A DNA stretch of 5,916 nt from Chloroflexota bacterium (GTDB lineage: Bacteria; Chloroflexota; Dehalococcoidia; Lucifugimonadales; JADFKI01): positions 1-5,916 of the forward strand of contig VXRI01000041.1 in NCBI GenBank assembly GCA_009838595.1, read 5' to 3'. Shown here piece after piece: positions 1 through 5,916 of the stretch. Numbering within the stretch: position 1 is the first letter of the stretch; the number at the start of each line of letters is the position of its first letter. The position numbers and the translations under genes were made by a program. The notes below the pieces were generated by a model, which made no database searches, had not been told where the DNA came from, and was given only the letters and a program-made list of their open reading frames with translations.

Positions 1-1
1 G

Positions 2-379
2 CCGAGCCAGGCGGGCAGCGAACCACCCAACGACTTCGATTTCCGAAACCTGCCGCCAGTCGATGACACGCCGCCCGTCAACGAGCGCGAGCCGCAGAAA
101 TATCCGAACCTCGATTCTAACCTCAATCGCCTGGCGGAGCAGGTCGAGGTTGGCGAGCTGTCCTTTGAGGCGGCGGCGTAACAAGCGCCACTGCACAGCG
201 GCGAATCGGTCGCCGTCACGCTGTTCGTCGAATCGGGCAGCGCTGAAGGCATAGCCGACTGGCTCGAAGCGAATGGCGCATCCCCGCGCAACATCGGGGA
301 CGACTACATCGAGGCGTATGTCCCCGTATCGCTGCTAGGCGCGGCGTCGGAGCAAGGCGGCGTCATTGTCATCCGCACC
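2..379 (+). pseudogene. 5' part of the S8 peptidase gene, cut by an in-frame TAA at 179-181 and truncated by the window edge
   Basis: This stretch is in the same frame as the peptidase frame that starts at 380. Codons 2-178 read as a Pro/Asp-rich, probably extracytoplasmic segment (including PPVDDTPPVNERE) followed by KYPNLDSNLNRLAEQVEVGE. A TAA then falls at 179-181. The next 66 codons read without a break into the catalytic domain: a strand (SVAVTLFVES), a helix (AEGIADWLEANGAS) and another strand pair (YIEAYVPVSLLG, then GVIVIRT). That order suits a small peptidase prodomain of the fervidolysin or I9 kind, which is inferred from pattern only. From memory, related Chloroflexota proteins carry KYPNLDS-like and HSGESVAVT-like segments in one chain, with no stop between them. 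One substitution (for example GAA or CAA to TAA) explains the break, since the frame is otherwise kept. No signal peptide is visible because the gene starts upstream. A sequencing error is the main alternative. Confidence 0.72.
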
Positions 380-2659
380 ATGATCCCGCCGCAGCCGATG
401 CAAGGCAGCATCGTCAGCGAAGGCGCAGCGCTGCACGGCGCACCCGCATGGAACACAGCAGGCTACACCGGCGCCGGCGTGAAAATCGGCATCATTGACT
501 TCGGGTTCGAGGGCTTCGCCAACCTGATGGGAAGCGAAGTGCCGGCAACCGTGCAGGCTAGGTGCTACGAAGACGTCGGGATGTACACATCGAATCTGTC
601 AGACTGCGAGTATGACGGTCAGCATGGTACGGCGGTAACGGAAACTGTGTTCGACATAGCGCCGGACGCCACCTACTACATTTCTAATCCAGGATCCTGG
701 GCTGACTTGCAATCTGCTACGAAATGGATGGTCTCCAACGATGTGGATGTGATCAATCATTCGATTGGCTGGGTATGGCATGGTCGTGGCGATGGCATAT
801 CATACTTTGCATCTAGCCCGCTCATTTCGGTGGATATTGCCGTAGATGGCGGTATTACATGGGTCAACGCTGCTGGCAATGGCGCGCTGAGAGCATGGTA
901 CGGCTCGTTCAACGACCCTGATGGAGATAATGTGCATAGCTTCGCTTCGGATGACGAATGTAACAGCTTAATGCTCGATCCGGACGATGAAATTCTAGTC
1001 CAGCTAAGATGGAGCGACATCTGGCTGGGCGCGAGCCGAGACTTGGACCTAACGCTTAACCGCGTAACATCCTCCGGTAATTTTCCTGTCGAATCCAGCA
1101 CGGATAACCAATTCGGTGATATAGAGCACATACCGATTGAGTTGATTTCCTATACTTCGGAGTCAGGCGGAGAGTATTGCGTGGAAGTCAATCAATGGGG
1201 CCCAAATAGACCCGAGTGGATTCAGATGCAGGTATGGGGAATTCGTGAACTGGAGCATCATACCAATAGCTACAGCATATCTAATCCTGCCGAAAGCAGA
1301 AACCCCGGCATGCTCGCCGTCGGCGCTACACGATACAGCGACACTTCCACAATCGAGTTCTTCAGCAGCCAAGGTCCGACTCCGGACGGCAGGATCAAGC
1401 CGGAAATTGTGGGTGTGGACGGCGGACGAACAGCGATCTATCGCTCGGGTGAAAGTCCTGAGGGCCGCTTCTACGGCACGAGCCAAGCGGCTCCGCACAT
1501 CGCGGGGCTTGCCGCGCTTGTCAAGCAGCGGAATCCGGATTATACACCTGTACAAATTGCCGAATACTTGAAGAGTAACGCTGAAGCGCGCGGCTCCGTT
1601 CCCAACAACACTTGGGGCTACGGCTTCGCCCAGCTGCCTAGCGATGTGACATCTATCATACCTACACCCACGTCCACGCCCACGCCGATATCCGCCGATG
1701 TCTGCATCTCAATGCTGACCGGCCCTGCGACGATAAACGGCTCGTGGAATGCGGACTGCCTCTCTTCGATGGCGGCTCCGGGCGGCGCGGGCGATCGCTA
1801 CGCGCGGTTCTATACATTCACGCTCACGGGCAATACCCTTGTGGATGTCACGCTGGAACCTGCAACAAGCACTTCCTATCTGTACCTCCGCTCCGGGCAT
1901 GGTCCGGACGGAGCGATAGTGGCGTCCGGCGGCAGTTCCACGATATCCGAACTATCGGAGGAACTTGTGGCAGGCGACTATACCATCGAAGCGACGACAT
2001 ACAATCCGAACGAAGTCGGAGACTTCACGCTGACGGTGCAAATGAAGGCAACGGTCACGCCGACACCCACTCCAATACCGCCGCCTCCCGCTCCGCCTGC
2101 GACAGACATCAAGGAAGCCGCCTGCGACGCCGATGACCTGAGTCATCTCGGCGACTATGAGTCTATCGTTGAGCGCGGTCCGTTTACATATCACACCAAT
2201 TATAATGGAATCGTTCAGCAATATCTGAGCAGGTATGAAGCCACGACATCGGATGTCGCAATCGTATGTATCGCCACTAAGTACGACAGCATCGATAATG
2301 CGCGTTGGCACGGTCTGAATTACTCGACCGCGCTGACTGAATTCGCGGTTATCGTTGACGGTAACATAAACAACCATGCTCAGGCGTTCGCGGCAAATCA
2401 GATTGCTTATGACATGCTCGGCTTGCATGTGGATTATGTGCTTAGTGGCGAGGAGAGAAAATTAACCGAAATTAGGTTCATCGACGCGCGGAGTTTGACG
2501 GTAACAGTAGTCCGATTCATACACCCCGGCGCAGACGAATATCCCGATATTGAAGGTCCAGTGAGCGTAGCCGGGGAGATCGCGAACAGGTTGTTCTCGG
2601 CTTCCGGCGTAAACTCGCAGGGTGGGCAGGCGTTCGACGCGGCTGAAGCGCTGAAGTAG
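380..2659 (+). CDS. S8 (subtilisin-like) secreted serine peptidase with PPC-like domain; probably the 3' part of an interrupted gene
   Basis: Numbering is from the ATG at 380 (759 residues). The catalytic Asp is D40 in KIGIIDFGFEG, the His is H82 in DGQHGTAV, the oxyanion Asn is N167 in NAAGNGA, and the Ser is S368 in GTSQAAPHIAG, so the S8 triad is complete. Between N167 and S368, about residues 190-285, sits a beta-rich insertion with cysteines C194 and C267. A Thr-Pro linker (TPTSTPTP) precedes a PPC-like beta-sandwich at about 440-554, with C442 and C460 in the pattern expected for a disulfide. A second Pro-rich linker (about 560-575) leads to an unrecognised domain at about 576-759 with C582 and C630. 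The protein is likely secreted or surface-exposed and degrades extracellular protein; its substrate is unknown. The ATG at 380 lacks a ribosome binding site and a signal peptide, and protein-like sequence precedes it in frame, so it is unlikely to be the native start. Confidence 0.9.
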   Translation: MIPPQPMQGSIVSEGAALHGAPAWNTAGYTGAGVKIGIIDFGFEGFANLMGSEVPATVQARCYEDVGMYTSNLSDCEYDGQHGTAVTETVFDIAPDATYYISNPGSWADLQSATKWMVSNDVDVINHSIGWVWHGRGDGISYFASSPLISVDIAVDGGITWVNAAGNGALRAWYGSFNDPDGDNVHSFASDDECNSLMLDPDDEILVQLRWSDIWLGASRDLDLTLNRVTSSGNFPVESSTDNQFGDIEHIPIELISYTSESGGEYCVEVNQWGPNRPEWIQMQVWGIRELEHHTNSYSISNPAESRNPGMLAVGATRYSDTSTIEFFSSQGPTPDGRIKPEIVGVDGGRTAIYRSGESPEGRFYGTSQAAPHIAGLAALVKQRNPDYTPVQIAEYLKSNAEARGSVPNNTWGYGFAQLPSDVTSIIPTPTSTPTPISADVCISMLTGPATINGSWNADCLSSMAAPGGAGDRYARFYTFTLTGNTLVDVTLEPATSTSYLYLRSGHGPDGAIVASGGSSTISELSEELVAGDYTIEATTYNPNEVGDFTLTVQMKATVTPTPTPIPPPPAPPATDIKEAACDADDLSHLGDYESIVERGPFTYHTNYNGIVQQYLSRYEATTSDVAIVCIATKYDSIDNARWHGLNYSTALTEFAVIVDGNINNHAQAFAANQIAYDMLGLHVDYVLSGEERKLTEIRFIDARSLTVTVVRFIHPGADEYPDIEGPVSVAGEIANRLFSASGVNSQGGQAFDAAEALK

Positions 2660-2672
2660 ATACGCTAAACGA

Positions 2673-2737
2673 ACAGGATGGACAGGATAGATAGGATACG
2701 GCATCAATATGCCAATCCGACATCTTGCCCATCCTGT
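2673..2737. repeat. Imperfect inverted repeat / long hairpin after the peptidase gene
   Basis: The left arm ACAGGATGGACAGGAT (2673-2688) pairs with the right arm ATCTTGCCCATCCTGT (2722-2737) at 14 of 16 positions, and one of the two exceptions is a possible G-U pair. Between them is a nested hairpin: GGAT (2694-2697) with ATCC (2715-2718), and GGCAT (2700-2704) with ATGCC (2709-2713) around a CAAT loop. The left arm is itself an ACAGGATGG/ACAGGATAG tandem. It starts 13 bases after the peptidase stop. No T-run follows, so it is not a standard intrinsic terminator, although as RNA it could still block 3' decay. I remember CAGGATGGACAGGAT-like repeats as dispersed in metagenomic Chloroflexota, but that cannot be checked here. 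Confidence 0.7.
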
Positions 2738-2790
2738 ATATCTGTGTAAATGTTTATGGGCAATGAGACGATTTCACAAACCACTAATGT

Positions 2791-2877
2791 TGTCATTCCG
2801 AACGCAGTGAGGACTCTGGAATCGTCGCATGCAAACCTGTTTCCAACTTTGGATTTTTCGCTTCGCTCGAAATGATA
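2791..2877. repeat. Second imperfect inverted repeat (dispersed-repeat type), overlapping the first possible ATG of ccmH
   Basis: The left arm at 2791-2815 (starts TGTCATTCCGAACGCAGTGA) resembles the reverse complement of the right arm at 2851-2877, which contains TTCGCTTCGCTCGAAATGAT. The arms share TCATT, CGA, CG and GA blocks with scattered mismatches and enclose about 35 bases. The general form TGTCATTC-CGA-CG-A-TGAGGA is one I recall as a dispersed non-coding repeat in many environmental bacterial genomes. It has no coding capacity and is not bounded by a visible target duplication. Its right arm includes the ATG at 2872, which argues against that ATG as a real start. Confidence 0.6.
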
Positions 2878-2884
2878 AGTATAA

Positions 2885-2900
2885 ATTGCATTTGTGCAAT
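2885..2900. promoter_or_regulatory. Perfect 6-base dyad upstream of ccmH, possible operator or small hairpin
   Basis: ATTGCA (2885-2890) and TGCAAT (2895-2900) are exact inverted copies around TTTG. The dyad ends 28 bases before the preferred ccmH start at 2929. A weak promoter-like pair overlaps it: TTGCAT at 2886-2891 and GATAAA at 2908-2913, spaced 16 bases apart. Both hexamers match the sigma-70 consensus poorly. A dyad this short may be chance, so no regulator is proposed. Confidence 0.25.
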
Positions 2901-2928
2901 CAGCTCAGATAAAAGTTGGCTTGGCATA

Positions 2929-3438
2929 ATGCCAGTGTTGGCGGTGATGTTTGCGGCTGCGCTGTTCGCGGTGAGCTGCTCGAATGCGCGGGCGGATGTG
3001 CCGCCGGTGGAGCAGCGCGCGCAGGCGTTGAACCGGTCTATCATGTGTCCGGTGTGCCCGGGTGAATCGATAGACCAGTCGCAGGTCGCGCTCGCCGCGC
3101 AGATGCGCGGCATTGTGGACGAAAAGCTCGCGGAAGGCTGGACCGACGAGCAAGTGCGCGAGTTCTTCGTTGAACGATACGGACCCAGCGTGCTGCTGCA
3201 ACCGCCGACCGAAGGCGTGTCCCTAGCCGTGTGGATATTACCGCCGGTGGGTATCGTCGCCGCGCTCGCCGTGTTCGTCTTGGTCGTGCGCAATATGCGC
3301 CGCAAGCCGGATTACGATGCGGGCGACATGAAATCCGCGCTCTCGGACGATGACTTGCAGGCGTACTACGACCGCGTGGAAGCGTCGGTACCCGATACTA
3401 ACATCGATATACAGGGTAGGGATGGACAAGGAAGTTAA
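2929..3438 (+). CDS. ccmH: Cytochrome c-type biogenesis protein CcmH (CycL/NrfF family)
   Basis: CcmH is a membrane-anchored thiol oxidoreductase that acts outside the cytoplasmic membrane. It keeps the CXXCH cysteines of apocytochrome c reduced so that haem can be attached. The chain, 169 residues from this start, opens with a hydrophobic signal or anchor segment (PVLAVMFAAALFAVSCS). The redox pair CPVC follows at 3046-3057 in the family pattern MCPVCPGESIDQSQ, then the helical stretch through FFVERYGPSVLL. A second membrane helix (about 3223-3288, VWILPPVGIVAALAVFVLVV) ends in RNMRRK, and a short acidic tail follows. The cysteine before SNARA has only a poor lipobox. The frame is open to an earlier ATG at 2872, but that lies in the arm of a repeat and would add 19 unlikely residues. 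The ATG at 2947 is another option. The stop lies 2 bases before ccmF, so the two are probably coupled. Confidence 0.9.
   Translation: MPVLAVMFAAALFAVSCSNARADVPPVEQRAQALNRSIMCPVCPGESIDQSQVALAAQMRGIVDEKLAEGWTDEQVREFFVERYGPSVLLQPPTEGVSLAVWILPPVGIVAALAVFVLVVRNMRRKPDYDAGDMKSALSDDDLQAYYDRVEASVPDTNIDIQGRDGQGS
3428..3434 (+). promoter_or_regulatory. Ribosome binding site for ccmF
   Basis: AAGGAAG ends 6 bases before the ATG at 3441 and lies inside the last codons of ccmH. It is the best Shine-Dalgarno match ahead of any gene in the window. It fixes the ccmF start and suggests coupling with ccmH termination. Confidence 0.6.
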
Positions 3439-3440
3439 GC

Positions 3441-5426
3441 ATGGTTGACGCAGGGCAGTTGGCGCTTGTGATTGCGATGGTGGTTACGGCGTATGCCGCG
3501 ACCGCCTCGTTCGTGGGCGCATGGCAGCGCATACCGGACTTGACGGCGAGCGCGCGCTACGGCTTTTACTCCGTGCCAGTGTTGCTGTTTGTTTCTACGG
3601 CTGCGCTGGTGTACGCCTTCGTTACGCGCGATTTCAGCGTGCGCTATGTCGCAGAAAACAGCAATCTGGCGATGTCTCCCATCTACACCTGGGTCGCGTT
3701 TTACGCGGGTAACGCGGGGTCACTGCTCTACTTGGCGCTGGTGCTGGCGGTTGTATCCGCCATTGCCGTGTTGACGATACGCAAGCGCCTGCCGCACACC
3801 ACGCCCTACGCGCTCGGCGTGATGGCGCTGATACTGGCGTTCTTCCTCGCCATAATGCTATTCCTCGCTAACCCGCTGGAACGCCTGCCGGTAACGCCGC
3901 CGGACGGGCAGGGCATCAACCCGCTGCTGGTGCATTTCGGCATGTTCATCCATCCGCCGCTGCAAATGGCGGGCTTGGTGCTGGTCGCTGTGCCATTCAG
4001 CATCGCTATGGGCGCGCTCGCGGCAAGGCGCGGCGGCCGCGACGAATGGGTCGATCTCGGCAGGCTGTGGGGCATGGTGTCGTGGCTGGTGCTGACGCTC
4101 GGGCTGCTGCTCGGAAGCTGGTGGGCATATACGATACTCGGCTGGGGCGGCTACTGGGCTTGGGACCCGGTGGAAAACTCCGCGCTGATGCCATGGCTCG
4201 CTATGACCGCTTTCGTGCATTCCATAATGGTGCAAAAACGTCGCGGGATGTTCCGCATGTGGAACATGGCGCTCATCATCACCGCGTTCACAATGGCGCA
4301 GATGGGCATGTTCATCAACCGCGGTGGTCCGGTTCCGTCCGTGCACTCGTTCGCGCAAAGCACAATGGGCTGGCTGTTCCTCGCATTCATGGCGGGGACG
4401 CTGCTCATATCCATCGCGGGCTTCATGTGGCGATACGACTCGTTGCGGAGCCGCGCGCGCCTAGAATCGTTCGTATCCCGCGAGAGTTCGTTCCTGGGGC
4501 AGAACATTCTGTTTCTCACAGTCGCGTTCGTAACGCTGTGGGGCACTATATTTCCTGTATTCAGCGAGGCTGCAGACGACACTGTGATTACTGTCGGGCG
4601 GCCGTTCTTCGACCGTGTGAATGGTCCGATTTTGCTTGTAATCATCGCGCTGATGGGTATAGGGCCGCTGCTGCCGTGGCGCCGCTCCACCACGCAAAGC
4701 TTGATACGGGCATTGCGCGCGCCGGTCGTCACCGCCTTGCTGGTGGTCGTCGTCCTGCTGGTCGTGGGCGTTCGTCAGCCGTTCGCGCTGCTTGGGTTCG
4801 CTGCCGTTGGCTTGGCGGTCGGCGGCATAGCCAGCGAGTGGTATCGCGGCACGCGATCGCGACACAGACGCGGCGAGGCGTATCCTATGGCGTTCCTGAA
4901 CCTGCTGTCCGGCAATCGCCCGCGCTACGGCGGATACATCGTGCATATCGGCATATCCATGCTTGCGGTGGGTGTTGTGGCGTCTTCATTCTTCAGCGCG
5001 CAGCGCGACATCGTGATGCTGCCCGGAGATGTGCAGGCGTTCGGCGATTATACATTCAAGTATGTCGGCGCGGTGCACACGGTGCATACCGACAGAGCGG
5101 AGTCGATAGCGGCATTCGATGTGTGGAAGGGCGAACGGTTCGCGGGCAGGATGGAGGCGTTCCGCGCGTTCTACCCGACATTCAGCATAGCGTCCACGAA
5201 GGGCGCAATTCGCAGCACGCCCATCGAAGACTTCTACATCGTGCCTTCCGAGTTTGGTTCGGACGACCAAGCAGTGTTCCGTGTGCTGATAAATCCGATG
5301 GTCTGGTGGATGTGGGCGTCCGGCCCTGTACTGGCGCTGGGCATACTAGTCGGGCTTTGGCCCGCAAGGCGTCCTAATCCGGCGGTAGTGCGCGTGCCAT
5401 CCGGCGCGCAGGCAGCGAGGGCATAG
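3441..5426 (+). CDS. ccmF: Cytochrome c haem lyase subunit CcmF
   Basis: CcmF is the membrane haem lyase of System I. It takes haem from holo-CcmE and joins it to apocytochrome c with CcmH and CcmI. The 661-residue length is near the family norm (E. coli about 647). The protein is very hydrophobic, with many membrane helices. The tryptophan-rich WWD region runs from W227-W228 to P243, with core GYWAWDPVEN. All four histidines expected for haem handling are present: H171 in FIHPP and H302 in PSVHSF (outer-face ligands), H260 in FVHSIM and H502 in YIVHIG (membrane ligands); the assignment is by motif to E. coli H173, H303, H261 and H491. SRESSFLGQN and LWGTIFPVFSE are also family-typical. A soluble outer segment at about 515-615 precedes the last helix (VWWMWASGPVLALGILVGLWP region). 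The segment NRGGPVPSVHSF differs from the usual TRSG form. AAGGAAG lies 6 bases before the start. Confidence 0.97.
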   Translation: MVDAGQLALVIAMVVTAYAATASFVGAWQRIPDLTASARYGFYSVPVLLFVSTAALVYAFVTRDFSVRYVAENSNLAMSPIYTWVAFYAGNAGSLLYLALVLAVVSAIAVLTIRKRLPHTTPYALGVMALILAFFLAIMLFLANPLERLPVTPPDGQGINPLLVHFGMFIHPPLQMAGLVLVAVPFSIAMGALAARRGGRDEWVDLGRLWGMVSWLVLTLGLLLGSWWAYTILGWGGYWAWDPVENSALMPWLAMTAFVHSIMVQKRRGMFRMWNMALIITAFTMAQMGMFINRGGPVPSVHSFAQSTMGWLFLAFMAGTLLISIAGFMWRYDSLRSRARLESFVSRESSFLGQNILFLTVAFVTLWGTIFPVFSEAADDTVITVGRPFFDRVNGPILLVIIALMGIGPLLPWRRSTTQSLIRALRAPVVTALLVVVVLLVVGVRQPFALLGFAAVGLAVGGIASEWYRGTRSRHRRGEAYPMAFLNLLSGNRPRYGGYIVHIGISMLAVGVVASSFFSAQRDIVMLPGDVQAFGDYTFKYVGAVHTVHTDRAESIAAFDVWKGERFAGRMEAFRAFYPTFSIASTKGAIRSTPIEDFYIVPSEFGSDDQAVFRVLINPMVWWMWASGPVLALGILVGLWPARRPNPAVVRVPSGAQAARA

Positions 5427-5432
5427 CGGACA

Positions 5433-5801
5433 ATGCTTGTGCTAATCGCCGTGCTGCTGGCGCTGATACCTGCCGTCATCATAGCGTACCCATTTTTGCG
5501 TCGTGGCGAAAGCGCCGAGTGGCTGGACGACGAGAGTTCGCCGATGGCAACGCTGCAACGCCGTTGGGAAGCCGCGCTAGACGGTATCCGCAGCGCCGAG
5601 CTGGAGTACGCGATAGGCAGCCTAGCTGAAGAAGACTATCACTGGCTGCGCCGCCAATACATGCGAGAGGCGGCGATAGTTTTGCGCGCCATGGAACTAG
5701 AGCAAGAGGAAGAAGAAGCGCTCCTAACGCAGATCGAAACCGAAACACGCAGAGTAAGAGCGCGCGTGCTGGGGGAGGATAGGGAGGTTGCGGGGGAGTG
5801 A
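5433..5801 (+). CDS. Small membrane protein resembling the N-terminal module of CcmI
   Basis: The 122-residue protein has one N-terminal membrane helix (about residues 2-21) ending in FLRR. A cytoplasmic helical region follows: LQRRWEAALDGIRSAELEYA, then GSLAEEDYHWLRRQY, and an acidic, probably coiled-coil stretch with ELEQEEEEALL at about 88-98. The pattern of a helix, a 'hairpin' glycine at G62 and an E-E-D-Y turn leading into L-R-R matches the short cytosolic region seen in CcmI proteins and in small proteins beside ccmF in other phyla. CcmI normally has a second membrane helix and an outer TPR domain that holds the apocytochrome; both are absent here. No zinc-ribbon cysteines are present. 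It begins 6 bases after ccmF with only a weak upstream GCGAGG, so it is probably translated by coupling. The assignment to CcmI is an inference from shape and position. Confidence 0.75.
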   Translation: MLVLIAVLLALIPAVIIAYPFLRRGESAEWLDDESSPMATLQRRWEAALDGIRSAELEYAIGSLAEEDYHWLRRQYMREAAIVLRAMELEQEEEEALLTQIETETRRVRARVLGEDREVAGE

Positions 5802-5916
5802 TGGCGTTGCCCCTACGGGACAAGCTAGGTTTTGTTGATATTTGGTCTATGAGGCGTTTCAGATTTGAAAAGCATGTCTATTCCGTCATTCCTGTACGTG
5901 TTGACTAGGTTCGTTG
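5802..5916. other. Non-coding 3' flank; nothing firm
   Basis: After the last stop there is no further supported gene and no hairpin followed by a T-run. GTTGCCCCTACGGGA at about 5807-5821 and CCGTCATTCCTG at 5884-5895 look like pieces of dispersed non-coding repeats. The second shares GTCATTCC with the left arm of the repeat at 2791-2815. The window ends before either can be closed. Confidence 0.3.

Noticed and set aside
63..254. Open frame at the left edge (63 codons, Arg/Ser-rich)
   Set aside because: It is a shadow of the peptidase 5' region. The frame starting at position 2 reads as the better protein across the same bases.
1660..1690. Short tandem repeat at the Thr-Pro linker (also about 2057-2100)
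   Set aside because: The repeated ACNCC triplets simply encode domain linkers (TPTSTPTP and TPTPTPIPPPP). They are not a CRISPR or a regulatory array.
2673..2737. Intrinsic terminator for the peptidase gene
   Set aside because: The stem is long and imperfect and no T-run follows, so it is reported as a repeat instead.
2793..3305. Minus-strand open frame of 170 codons across the repeat and ccmH
   Set aside because: It runs through the inverted repeat and antisense to the CcmH active site; its product shows no domain.
4151..4732. Long minus-strand open frames opposite ccmF (also 3858-4358 and 4461-4946)
   Set aside because: They are antisense to a certain gene, overlap each other, and encode low-complexity Arg/His/Ser-rich sequence with no recognisable motif.
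4046..5377. A 443-codon open frame on the plus strand inside ccmF
   Set aside because: It lies wholly within ccmF in another frame. Its product is rich in R, H, G and A with no domain or membrane pattern, as expected for a shadow frame in GC-rich coding DNA.
5801..5908. Short frame of 35 codons that overlaps the last stop (TGATG)
   Set aside because: The overlap looks like coupling, but the product has no pattern and the DNA includes repeat-like pieces (GTTGCCCCTACGGGA, CCGTCATTCCTG).

Overview
The window most resembles a genome fragment from a Chloroflexota bacterium of the Dehalococcoidia/SAR202 type. This is an inference, not a proof. It rests on the large secreted S8 peptidase with Thr-Pro linkers and a PPC-like domain, the CcmH active site written as MCPVCPGESIDQSQ, the short CcmI-like partner, and two imperfect inverted repeats of a kind I remember as dispersed in such genomes. 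All convincing genes lie on the plus strand.

Region 1 (2-2659) is a secreted subtilisin-family (S8) serine peptidase whose 5' end lies outside the window. The same frame is open from position 2 and reads as protein, but a TAA at 179-181 breaks it. The 66 codons after that TAA still read as protein (a likely prodomain) and contain no ATG, GTG or TTG until the ATG at 380. The 380-2659 frame is therefore probably the 3' part of an interrupted gene, or of a gene hit by a one-base sequence error. It encodes a complete D/H/S catalytic domain with a beta-rich insertion, a Thr-Pro linker, a PPC-like domain, a second Pro-rich linker and an unrecognised C-terminal domain.

Region 2 (2660-2928) holds no gene. 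It carries two separate imperfect inverted repeats (2673-2737 and 2791-2877) and a small perfect dyad (2885-2900). The second repeat overlaps the first possible ATG of the next gene, so that gene more likely starts at 2929.

Region 3 (2929-5801) is a tight three-gene cytochrome c maturation (System I, Ccm) operon. It encodes CcmH (thiol oxidoreductase for apocytochrome), CcmF (the haem lyase, with WWD motif and all four expected histidines) and a small one-helix protein resembling the N-terminal part of CcmI. The gaps between genes are 2 and 6 bases, so the three are probably co-transcribed and translationally coupled. In the known pathway CcmH keeps the CXXCH cysteines of the apocytochrome reduced, CcmI holds the apoprotein, and CcmF ligates haem delivered by CcmE. 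The genes for CcmA-E and CcmG are not here.

Region 4 (5802-5916) has no supported gene. I see no clear new biological system. The points most worth a second look are the in-frame stop in the peptidase, its unrecognised C-terminal domain, and the repeats between the peptidase and the ccm operon.
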